Origin: Chloromonas sp. AAM2 | Lineage: Eukaryota; Chlorophyta; Chlorophyceae; Chlamydomonadales; Chlamydomonadaceae | Direction of reading: 5' to 3' | Length of the DNA stretch: 20,054 bases | NCBI GenBank assembly: GCA_004335635.1 | Contig: QAXH01004593.1 | Location: 289 to 20,342, forward strand | Shown here: positions 1 to 8,700 of the stretch, piece by piece | Layout of the letters: every line of letters begins with the position of its first letter | Position numbering within the stretch: position 1 is the first letter of the stretch | The notes under the pieces: generated by a model | The model's database searches: none | Told to the model about the DNA's origin: nothing | The model's input: the letters and a program-made list of their open reading frames with translations, nothing else | Made by a program: the position numbers and the translations under genes

Positions 1-129
1 AGATGACCTATCCCAGTGGAGGGGGGGTGAATGTCACGATATGCTAAGTTGCATATGCGTGAGCCGACATCTCCGGAGCACCTATTGCACGCAACAGTGT
101 ACCAGACAAAGCACCATTTGGGTCTGCAT

Positions 130-318
130 GACATCTATCCAAACCTTTGCCGCTTGCGCAACTCGGCTAGGCACCATGTGAACGTCGGGTACACCTGTGG
201 CCCTGGGTATGCATTGGGTGTACACCTGGGTACACCTCAGAAACGCGCTTGCACGATGGGCGCTCGTCCCTCCCTTACTGACTCCAGTCGCTTTTCTTCC
301 TGCCTTCTTGTTTCTTAG
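130..318. repeat. dispersed repeat P, copy 1
   Basis: This stretch matches 2162-2345 in the same orientation. Shared landmarks include GCTAGGCACCATGTGAAC, GTACACCTCAG and CCCTCCCTTACTGACTCC, with scattered substitutions and small gaps. An open frame runs through it, but the second copy carries indels relative to it, so a conserved protein is unlikely. It is probably a fragment of a transposon or other dispersed repeat. The family is not recognised. Confidence 0.75.
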
Positions 319-599
319 TTTTTAGTGTAAAGTATGTGTACTATGTAGACCTTTTTCAAAGTTGATTGAAAGGAAGAACACAGAGGGTTGAGAGAGGAGA
401 GGGGAGGGAGGAAGCCGCTACCAGGTCTTCATGTCTACATGGTCAACACCAACAAGCATGCGTATACCATAGTATGTATGCATAGGCAAGCTGCTGACTG
501 GTATGCCGGTGTAATCAACTGGCATCCACGGGTGTGAACAACGTACATGAAGACACTTGCGTGCTATGCCATTGGCTGCTTGTCAGGCTCGATACCCCA
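319..599. other. unassigned spacer with purine-rich tract
   Basis: No gene is supported here. A strongly purine-biased run (AGGAAGAAC...GGAGGGAGGAAG) occupies about 368-414. The remainder is mixed sequence without a recognisable motif. Confidence 0.5.
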
Positions 600-1372
600 A
601 GACTTAAAGACGGTACAGCTAGGTCTCTGCGTCTCCCGATTTTCAAGTCTGCGCCTGGGAGGTTCTTGAGACAACCATGACACAGATCAGGGTACTTGCC
701 TGCTGAGCCAGGGGCGTGATTTCAGGCAGTGCACTTGCAGACCCAGAGACCTAAAGACCCTTCCACTGTACACTCAGGACTCTGGGTTTCTGGGTTTCCC
801 AAGGCTGCACCTGGAAGTCCACATCATGGCAAACGTGACATCATGAGCTAGAGGCGGGCACTTGCCTGCTCCACCAGGGGCGTGAGTTCAGGTTGCACAC
901 CCAGGGACCCAGAGACCCAGACTCCCAGACACCTGAAGACCCTTCGACTGTACACTCAGGTCTCTGGGTTTCTGGGTTTCCAAGTCTGTACCTGGAAGTC
1001 CATATCATAATCATGGCAAACGTGACATCAGCTAGAGGCGGGCACTTGCCTGCTGCACCAGGGCGTGAGTTCAGGTTGCACACCCAGAGACCCAGAGACC
1101 CAGACTCCCAGACACCTGAAGACCCTTCCACTGTACACTCAGGTCTCTGGGTTTCTGGGTTTCCCAAGGTTGTACCTGGAAGTCCATATCATGGCAAACG
1201 TGACATCAGCTAGAGGCGGGCACTTGCCTGCTGCACCAGGGGCGTGAGGTCAGGTTGCACACCCAGAGACCCAGAGACCCGAAGACCCTTCACTGTACAC
1301 TCAGGTCTCTGGGTTTCTGGGTTTCCAAGTCTGTACCTGGTAGTCCATATCATGGCAAACGTGGCATGAGCT
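600..1372. repeat. minisatellite, ~160-187 bp unit, 4-5 copies
   Basis: The landmark CATGGCAAACGTG recurs at about 825, 1012, 1190 and 1351, giving spacings of 187, 178 and 161 bp. A more decayed copy lies at about 600-690. Each unit holds ACCCAGAGACCCAGAGACC, then CTGAAGACCCTTCCACTGTA, then the near reverse complement GGTCTCTGGGTTTCTGGGTTT, so each unit could fold into a hairpin. The open frames found on both strands across it follow from the repeat and are not treated as genes. Related GAGACCCAGAGACC sequence reappears at 1618-1650 and 3475-3535, tying the array to the inverted-repeat element next to it. Confidence 0.85.
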
Positions 1373-1605
1373 AAAGGAAGATGGAAAACCCACGGCTGTC
1401 ATGGCATAGATTCAGGCTTGGTGTATACGGCACTCTCCTGCGAAACTAAGCGGACATGATGTTATGCTGTACACCTCGATACCTGCCAGAGGCCCACGGA
1501 CTTGCAGACGTTACCATTGTACGGCTTGGACTTTGACCTCAGTGCTTCTCAGTCTGGTATCAGCCAACCAGGTGCATGCATGCACTGGGCCGCTGCATGG
1601 TCGCG
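1373..1605. other. unassigned spacer
   Basis: No gene or structured RNA is recognisable. The sequence around 1500-1520 (ACTTGCAGACGTTACCATTGTA) looks like a decayed relative of the minisatellite core immediately upstream. Confidence 0.4.
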
Positions 1606-1720
1606 CTTAGGCTACACGCAGAAACCCAGAGACTCAGGGACTCAGACTGAGTATACGGGCTCAGGTTTGACGTGTGGTCGAGGATCATGCAACTCAACAT
1701 GCTCTTGGCACAACACGTGA
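1606..1720. repeat. outer inverted repeat, left arm (T)
   Basis: It begins CTTAGGCTACACGCAGAAAC and is the near-perfect reverse complement of 3390-3508 over its outer 60 bases. Similarity then weakens but continues inward through ATGCAACTCAACATGCTCTTGGC to ACACGTGA. Inverted arms 115-119 bp long about 1.7 kb apart are typical of a terminal-inverted-repeat or foldback transposable element. No transposase is visible between the arms, so any such element would be non-autonomous. Confidence 0.8.
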
Positions 1721-1960
1721 TGTTGTTGCTATCACATTCTGTTGCCACACAACAGCTGCTGTTGGGAGCAGCATTTTCGGTGATACGTCAGCTCTGGCAT
1801 ACTATACAGCCTTATGCCATAGCATCAGGCCGTAGTGGGAGTGCTGCTGTGTGTCGTCACAACAAAGGCGGCCGTTGTTGTGACGACTCAACACTACCTG
1901 TTGTGCAGGCTCCTTGGGTACCCTCGCTTCGCCCTTGGCCACAGCAACTGCCAAAGGGGG
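1668..1960. repeat. internal direct repeat D, copy 1
   Basis: Segments of this stretch recur in the same orientation at 2733-2965: GTGGTCGAGGATCATGCAAC compared with the version near 2735, TGATGTTGTTGC, and CTGTTGTGCAGGCTCCTTGG. The copies differ by substitutions and indels that shift the frame, so no shared protein is preserved. The copy overlaps the inner part of the left T arm. Confidence 0.6.
1853..1887. repeat. perfect 13-bp hairpin
   Basis: GTCGTCACAACAA at 1853-1865 pairs perfectly with TTGTTGTGACGAC at 1875-1887 around a nine-base GC-rich loop. The hairpin sits inside repeat D of the element. It may be a structural relic or a small insertion footprint. No T-tract follows it and no terminator function is claimed. 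Confidence 0.7.
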
Positions 1961-2161
1961 TGCATACGTGAGCTCGTCTGTAGCATTTGACACCCTAGTG
2001 GACACCATGAACGTCAGTGGCGGTCCCAGACATCCTAAGACCCATAGACCCAGGAACAGCCTCATGGCCACTGGGTCCGATCCCTACCGCTTGGAGCTCA
2101 ATCCCCGCCTACTCTACCCTACCCTTGGGGCCCTACCCTACCCTTGGCTGGCACTTGGAGC

Positions 2162-2345
2162 CCTATCCATACCCTTGCCGCCTGCGCAACTAGGCTAGGC
2201 ACCATGTGAACATCTGAGTACACCTGGGTACAGGTACCTTGGGGGTAAACCTGTGTACACCTCAGGAACACGCTTACACTATGGCCGCTGGTCCCTCCCT
2301 TACTGACTCCAGTCGTCTTTCTTCCTGGCCTTCTTGCTTGCCGCC
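2162..2345. repeat. dispersed repeat P, copy 2
   Basis: Direct copy of 130-318, retaining GCTAGGCACCATGTGAAC and CCCTCCCTTACTGACTCCAG. It falls within the sequence (1721-2352) that separates T from Q on the left side of the element. On the right side T and Q are adjacent, so P may have entered by insertion. Confidence 0.75.
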
Positions 2346-2352
2346 TCACGGC

Positions 2353-2665
2353 AGTCAATTTGACGACTCGGTACCCAATCCCCGGCCTACGGGATTTACA
2401 AGGTTTACATGTACCCCTCTGTATGTTGTCAAAATGCATGGAAGGAGACCGACTGATTGTGATTCATACCAATCCCTGGACTTCCCTGATATGGCGTGTA
2501 AACGTTGTAATCCTTGTACTGGGATCGGCTTCAAGCTGCCTCCCCCGCCTTGCAACACCGATTGTACAAAACGCAAGCCAATGAAACCACTCCCGTGCTG
2601 AACTCCATTCACACAGCAGTTTCCATCACGCCACCGCCCCATCCGCTCCAGGCGGTCCCGACCCG
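2353..2665. repeat. inner inverted repeat, left arm (Q)
   Basis: Reverse complement of 3080-3383 with roughly one difference per several bases. Shared blocks, read in the orientation of this copy, include GTCAAAATGCATGGAAG, CTGGACTTCCCTGA, CTTGTACTGGGATCGGCTTC and GGCGGTCCCGACCC. Both copies keep an open frame with a CX2C-like CNPCTGIGFKLPP stretch. Most substitutions between copies change the amino acid, which argues against selection on a protein. Confidence 0.8.
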
Positions 2666-2732
2666 ATGCAGCGGCATGTTGTGCATCACTTCACTATGTC
2701 CTGTGGTTGCATTGGTGTTGTCTGCAGTGTGG

Positions 2733-2965
2733 TGTAGGTTTATGCAACTCAAATGTTCTTGGCGCAACACCTGATGTTGTTGCCATTACCCTCTGTTGCC
2801 AGCTGCTGTTGCTGACAACACACTTCTTGAAACAGTACATTAGCGCACAGTACGATATCACCATGTCAACAGGCAGCTCTTATGGAAGCTCTGTTGTGCA
2901 GGCTCCTGGATGCGCACGCCACTTGCCGCTAACCCGGCTACCTGTCCTGTACACAGCAACTGCAG
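2733..2965. repeat. internal direct repeat D, copy 2
   Basis: Diverged direct copy of 1668-1960, recognised by TATGCAACTCAAATGTTCTTGG, TGATGTTGTTGCCATTACC and CTGTTGTGCAGGCTCCTGG. It lies in the spacer between the two Q arms. An open frame of about 65 codons from the ATG at 2863 ends at the TAA at 3061. It has no recognisable domain and is not called a gene. Confidence 0.6.
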
Positions 2966-3079
2966 AAGCCGGGGACGACCTCGCCGTCATGACCAAGGCC
3001 TTCGTGATCACCATGGAGCAGAGCGACTATCTGCTGGCTCAACAGGATGCTTACGGCTCTTAAGGTGCGGAAGAAGAAG

Positions 3080-3383
3080 GGTCGGGACCGCCTGGTGCGG
3101 ATGGGGGCGTGGCGTGGTGGAAACTGCTGTGTGAACGGTGCTCGGCAGGGGAGTGGGCTTGCGTTTTGTCCATTCGGTGTTGGAAGGCGGGGAGGCAGCT
3201 TGAAGCCGATCCCAGTACAAGGATTACAACATTTACAAGACATTTCAGGGAAGTCCAGAAATCGGTGTAAATCACGATGAGTCGGTCTACTTCCATGCAT
3301 TTTGACCACATACAGGGGGCCGCATGTAAACCATGTAAAACCCGTAGCCGGGGATCGGGTATCGAGTCCCGTCAAATCGGTTG
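3080..3383. repeat. inner inverted repeat, right arm (Q')
   Basis: Reverse complement of 2353-2665. It is followed directly by the right T arm at 3390, whereas on the left side T and Q are separated by about 630 bp containing repeat P. The right side therefore probably preserves the older, uninterrupted T-Q order. Confidence 0.8.
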
Positions 3384-3389
3384 CGTGCT

Positions 3390-3508
3390 TCACGTGTTGC
3401 GCCAAGAGCATGTGAGTTGCATGAACCTTTTTTAGACCACATTACAAACCTGAGCCCGTATACTCAGGCTGAGTCCCTAAGTCTCTGGGTTTCTGCGTGT
3501 AGCCTAAG
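3390..3508. repeat. outer inverted repeat, right arm (T')
   Basis: Reverse complement of 1606-1720, running from TCACGTGTTGCGCCAAGAGC to GCGTGTAGCCTAAG. Immediately outside it lies AGACCCAGAGACCTGAAGAC, a piece of the upstream minisatellite unit. No clean target-site duplication could be identified by eye. Confidence 0.8.
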
Positions 3509-5270
3509 AGACCCAGAGACCTGAAGACCCTTCTGCATTACATCGCCTTCACCCCAAGCCATGCATTTTTGGTTGCGTCTGTTGCAGTCTGCCACTGCCA
3601 GAGACGCAAGGCATGGCCAGTCATAGGGAGGACAGCTCCAAGGCTGGTTGCTCATGCAGATGCGCATGCCATGTGACTGGTACCACGAAGGCCATGACTA
3701 TCCCTATGTATTGGAGAAAAAAAAACTCGCTTGAATCGAATGGTTGACAGGCACCAGACAGTCTGACCAGACTTGAACTTACAGGCAGGCAGAAAAACGC
3801 CTGCGCATGCGCGTCAGCGATGCATCAGCGATGCATGCGCACATGGGAACCACCACATGTACCGGTACCAACTGTCAGATGTACCATCAAACAGGCTAAC
3901 TACCAATATCATCAGATATACATCATGGCCCAGGCAGGGTTCCTTCCGCAGACCTCAGCTGCAATTGTGCACCCAAGCCTACATCATTAAGGTACCAACA
4001 TCGACCATTTCCTGTTGAGTACTGCTTTCAAGTATTGCCCGATGCACCCACACTTCTTTCTGAGTTTGCCATTGTGCAGCTTTCAACAAGCCCGTCAGTC
4101 ACACCGTGATTCTGACACATCCATAACGATTTCCCCCAGAAGCCTCGTATTTGCATTTTGACCTCTGAACCCCTCCCTGCCTCCCTGACCATCTCAGAAT
4201 GGCCCCAAAAGTTGAATGTAAGCTCCCTGAAGGGTACCTAAGCCATTGCCGTGAAGGAAGTTGGTTACTTATATATAGGTCGAAACTTAGGCTTGCGCTA
4301 CCCTGCTGTATTGCATACACGTCAAGCCCATGATACAGCTCAGTGCACTCAACTCCGATGCATCAGATCCTGGTACCTTGCTCGACTACACACGTTGGCA
4401 CACTTGACCGTTGCCATCTGCCACACAGTCACGCTGGCAACCAGTAGATGAACCTCCACACCGTACTGGCTCACCTTGGTTGTTAGGAAGTGAGTGGCAT
4501 ATGACGCTGGGACGAAGAGCGTACCTGAGAGCATGAAGCCAAGGCCAGCAGGATGGAATCCTCTGCATACATAAGCTGTGTGCTGCCTATGTGGTAACAC
4601 TCATGCCCTTGCACACAAAGTGGTCTGCATGTGGCTGCCCGTTGCTGCATGTTGTTGCCTGTGACGACCGGGGTTTTCTGCTGTGATGCTACAGCGGCTG
4701 AAGCCGTGCTCACTTGGAGAGTGTTGCCAGCCGCACGGGCTTGAGTTGCACCAGGTTTCGCATTCTGCAACGCATTCAATACAGACATGCCCAGCACTTG
4801 AATTGCACCTGCCAGCACTTCCCGGAGCCACCCAACAGTCCACCCGACGAAGCCCTTGAAACCTTTCACGACATGCAATGACTGTGTTGCCACACGCCGA
4901 GGGTAAACAGACAAGATACTTACGGATATAGGCTCTTGAGGTGACAAATTTGAGGGTCGCGGATGTTAAGCTCCCAAACGCTGCCAGCAAAAGCAGGTGC
5001 AGGCCGTTCGCACAAAGTTGTAAGCTGTAGTTGAGAGCACAGAGTCTCCAGTCAACACACAGAGAGGCAGTAAGGTGTGGAACCCAGAAGAGGGTCCTCA
5101 GAAACGGAACGAATCAGCAAAATTTTGAAGAGGCCACACCGTGACAGGCGGCTCTTGTACTCTACTCTTGCGCAAGATAGGCTGGGGTAACCTCTCCATT
5201 TCCACAATTCAATGGATTGATGCATGGAGAATATGCATGCAAATCAAAAGAACCAGGCATCCCTGCTGGT
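3509..5270. other. long intergenic region, mostly unassigned
   Basis: About 1.7 kb without a convincing gene. Visible items are an A-run at 3716-3724, a short tandem TCAGCGATGCA followed by GCATGCGCA near 3815-3842, and a minus-strand stretch with splice-like borders at 4714-4881 listed separately. No tRNA, rRNA or domain-bearing ORF was recognised. Whether it holds regulatory sequence cannot be judged from sequence alone. Confidence 0.5.
4714..4881 (-). CDS. speculative exon of an unidentified minus-strand gene
   Basis: On the minus strand a 168-base (56-codon) stop-free block begins right after a CAACACAG acceptor-like site preceded by a pyrimidine-leaning tract (CTTGTCTGTTTACCCTC). It ends at a GTGAGC donor-like site, so it is a symmetric phase-0 exon candidate. 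Its translation begins SLHVVKGFKGFVGWTVGWLR and continues with a hydrophobic, amphipathic-looking stretch. A GTAAGT donor-like site sits 42 bases upstream of the acceptor, too close for a normal intron. No neighbouring exon and no protein family was recognised, so this may be chance. Confidence 0.2.
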
Positions 5271-5435
5271 CAGTTGAACCCAGTTGAACACTAATCTCAT
5301 TCAGAGGGTGCTGATTCTACTGAACCCGTCTGAACTCTAGTTGATTCTTATGCAGTTGATTTTCAGTTGTCAGTGTCAGTTGAATCAACACCCAGTTGAA
5401 TCTCAGTTGATACATCCAAGGTTGATTGTCTGTTG
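5271..5435. promoter_or_regulatory. cluster of CAGTTG/GTTGA motifs
   Basis: Within about 165 bases the core CAGTTG occurs at about 5271, 5281, 5353, 5364, 5377, 5393 and 5404, with related GTTGATT copies at 5340 and 5421. CAGTTG fits the plant-type MYB core CNGTTR. The cluster lies about 330-495 bases upstream of the transporter start codon, so it could be a regulatory block. It could also be a decayed short tandem repeat. Function is inferred only. Confidence 0.35.
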
Positions 5436-5765
5436 TTTCATCGCAAGAGGGGAGGGACTCCAGCCCGTCCAACCTACATGTGAAGGGGATTGCGAGACAC
5501 CGCAGCAGTGCAAACTGTGAGACTTGTGCAAGCTGGCTTGCTTTGACCTGAGCTGGGGCTGAACAGATTATGCGATTTGCCCAAGTGGTTGATATTTGCG
5601 TTGGACGTGCTTCCTGGTGTGCACTGCCTCGGTGTAAAAATGGGCGTTTTCCTTGTACCACAGTCAGGCATTTATATCTCAGGTGTGACCAAGTGAGACT
5701 TTTGATGTATACATGCTTCCTTCACCCACCTGACTCAGGAGATTGCTCCGTGCACATCGTTCAAT
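5436..5765 (+). promoter_or_regulatory. presumed promoter/5' UTR of the transporter gene
   Basis: This 330-base interval precedes the ATG at 5766. No convincing TATA box or other positioned core element was seen. The start context is TTCAATATGGCTG, with purines at -3 and +4, which is acceptable for a eukaryotic start. The transcription start cannot be placed from sequence. Confidence 0.3.
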
Positions 5766-8700
5766 ATGGCTGCACCAAGTACTGAGCCATTGGTTGAGGA
5801 TGTGGAGGCGCAGCAAATGGCAGCCTCAGTTGCAGAGGAGCAAAGCTCGTTTGTAAACCCTGGACAGCCGGAGCTGGACGAACACGATCCACGACGCGTT
5901 GCACTTCGGCAAGCGGGCCTCGATGATCTTGAAAGAGCCTTAGCCGCGTCTTCGCGTGGAGCAGATCCATTCGAAACAGAGCCAAAACCTAAACGAGCGA
6001 GACGACCCAAGAAAGAGAAGATTGATCCAGATGTGCAAGCTTTTGGACAGATGTTCGACTCCAGCAAAGTATACGTGTACGCGGGGCTGTTTGTGGTGTG
6101 TCAAGCGGCAAGCCCTGTCCTAATCAAGGTGAGGTTCATGTGCGTATCCATGCACATGCCACTGAATTGGCATGTGGCGATTGGGCAACGCATGAGGACC
6201 TATGGGAAAGGCCAGGCCAATGGCAATTGAATCCAAAAGGAGAGATTGGCATGCGAGCGTTCAATGACTGTCAGGGTGCAATGCCAAAACAGTGACATCA
6301 ACAGATATTCAGCGAGTCGCGCAGGCAGTTGTGTTGCAAGCCTCCAGGTTTGACACTATCTTGTGGCAATACCACCCCATGTTAGAAGCATGCGTTTGTG
6401 CCAGATTATTACAGCAAAACGCTCACTTCCTGGCCATGCCTTGCACATAAGCACAAAACGGAATGCAAGCAGCCTTATTGTACAGCACTGAACAGGATTC
6501 ATCTGCACTGTGGCACGAAAGGAATTCAACATGTTGTCAATAACACTATTCTTGATGTCGCGCACACTGACAACACTACAGGTGTCGATTGCGCTGCCAT
6601 GCATGCCGTTCTCGTCCCCTGTGGCGTGCTGGCTCAGATCCTAACACACACAGAGTCCAAGGCAATCAGCGATTTCAGCCACAGGAACCATAGCAAGTGA
6701 TCACGCTGGCTTGCATCGCACAAAGATAATCCACAGAATGCAAACAGCCGTATTGCACAAAGCTGAACAGGATTAAAACTCCAGCAAAAAGGCAACTAAA
6801 CATCAACATACACTTGGCACTTCGCTTGCATCACATGGGTGAATTGTTTGCCTCTGCCTCTGCAGGGGTCACTCTACTCCATGCAGACACCTGCCGTGCT
6901 GCTCTTCCTCCACATGCTAGCCACCATCCTCATGCTATACATCGCGTCCACCTATGACGTGTTCCAGTTACACCAGCTCACAGTACAGGGCCTCAAGGGC
7001 TGTGCAGTGCCAGGCACACTGTGGGCGTTGCAGGCGAGTGCAGCAGCGGCCAGGCTTTGAGGACAACCTGCAGTCTTGTGACTGACTGTTGACTGTTCGA
7101 ACAGCCCTCGCCTACACAAGAGTTTGAACCTCAGACTTGTTGGTGTGCCAATAGCCGCGCAAGAACTTAGGGATAATGTGTGCAACTTAATTGAAGCCTG
7201 AGCTATTATGACACATGCATGGGCAAGGCAAGGGCAAGGGCAAGGCATAGAAGAGGGAGCCAGTGGGACTGTTGGCAGAGTGTTAGGGTGCAGCAGGCAT
7301 ACGGTCGATCTTGTTTCTTATTCTATAGACAACCTGCAGTGATTGCTTGGTTCAAGGTGTACAAATCTGAAGTCTGTTCCAACGTGGCTGCTTTCTCTCT
7401 GTGCCCGATCACCATGCACGTGCTCACCATGCGTGTGCTCACCATGCGTGTGCCCACCATGCATGTGCTCATCATGCGTGTGCTCACCATGCATGTGCCC
7501 ACCATGCATGTGCCCACCATGCATGTGCTCATCATGCGTGTACTCACCATGCGTATGCCCACCATGCATGTGCCCACCATGCGTGTGCTCACCATGCATG
7601 TGCCCACCATGCATGTGCTCATCATGCGTGTGCCCACCACGCGTGTGCCCACCATGCATGTGCTCACCATGCATGTGCTCACCATGCATGTGCCTCCCCC
7701 CTGCCCTTGCTCCATGCACGCAGATGTTGTGTGTATTCAGTGCGTTGCACCACAACTCAGTCATCTTTGTGCTGTGCTGGACGCTCCTGGGGCGGGAGCT
7801 GCTCCAGGCGGGCATGTCAGTGCTAGGCAGCCGTCAGCCGCTGGATGCAGACCTCAGGATGGTGCTCATGATGGGGGCTGGGGCGGCAGGTGAGGGGTGT
7901 AGGGCGTCAATTGTGGGTCATGGGTTGTGGGTCGGAGTGGGGGATGGAAGGGTTTTAATTTCGTGAAGCAGGGGCGGCATGTGAGGGGTGCAGAAGAGGG
8001 TCCGGCAGAGAACCATTTCTGTCTCCATCAATGCCCTTGGCGTCTTTGCCCTCGCTTGGAGGCATTGCATGCGTTACGGGCGGTAGGAGGGAGTCGTTAC
8101 ATGGTGAAGGGGCGGCAAGTGAGGGGTGCAGAGGTGGTGCAGGGACATTGCGGGAGGGCATTGGATTGGTGAGGTGGTAAGGAGAGCAGGGAAGGGGTTG
8201 TTCGTATGAGTGAGGGCGTTGGGCTCGTGGGCGGAGCAGGGCAGTGTTAGCTGGCATTGGGGAGCCAGCGGAGCCAGCAGTTTGTAATTGCACGTGAATG
8301 CGCCTGACAAGCAGGCGTGTATATATGCAGGCATGCGACACATGCGCAGAAGTGATTCTTGGATGCAAACTGTCCCACTGATACTGACGCTGATACTGAT
8401 CACAGTGTCTGCTCTTCCTTCCAGGTCTCGAAATCATCCTAGACACTGACAAGGCGTGGGTCGGCTTTCTGATGATGGGGCTGTGGACTGCCCTAGCGGC
8501 TGCAGAGGCGGGCTGGAAGCACCTCAAGGCAGACCCCTCAGTCGGCGGCAAAATCACAAGTGAGGGTGGCACAGAGAGAGTATAGTGGCTTCGTGCAAGA
8601 GCTTACTAGAGAAGGCGCTTGAGGTCCACGCGCTTCTGGCGACGCCTTTTGGGGCAATCCTGTGAATGCCATGTTATGATGATGGCAATGTTGTAGCCAC

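Noticed and set aside
841..1247. Overlapping ORFs on both strands around 0.84-1.25 kb
   Set aside because: They are translations of the approximately 180-bp minisatellite. Unit lengths of 187, 178 and 161 are not all multiples of three, so no repeated protein is maintained.
1672..2198. Small ORFs within repeat D/P
   Set aside because: The second copy of the same DNA (2733-2965) has frame-shifting indels, so the frames are not conserved.
3345..3375. tRNA B-box-like GGGTATCGAGTCCCG
   Set aside because: No A box, acceptor stem or cloverleaf could be built around it, and it lies in a diverged repeat arm.
6398..6700. 100-codon ORF in transporter intron 1
   Set aside because: It contains one half of an intronic direct repeat, lacks a domain, and is removed by the clear 6129-6865 splice.
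7411..7695. CRISPR-like regular repeat
   Set aside because: The units are 15 bp, contiguous, without spacers, and lie in a eukaryotic intron. It is a minisatellite.
7318..7815. His-rich repeat protein on the minus strand (GGHMH/GEHTH units)
   Set aside because: It is the antisense reading of the 15-bp array plus exon 3. A unit length divisible by three keeps frames open automatically.
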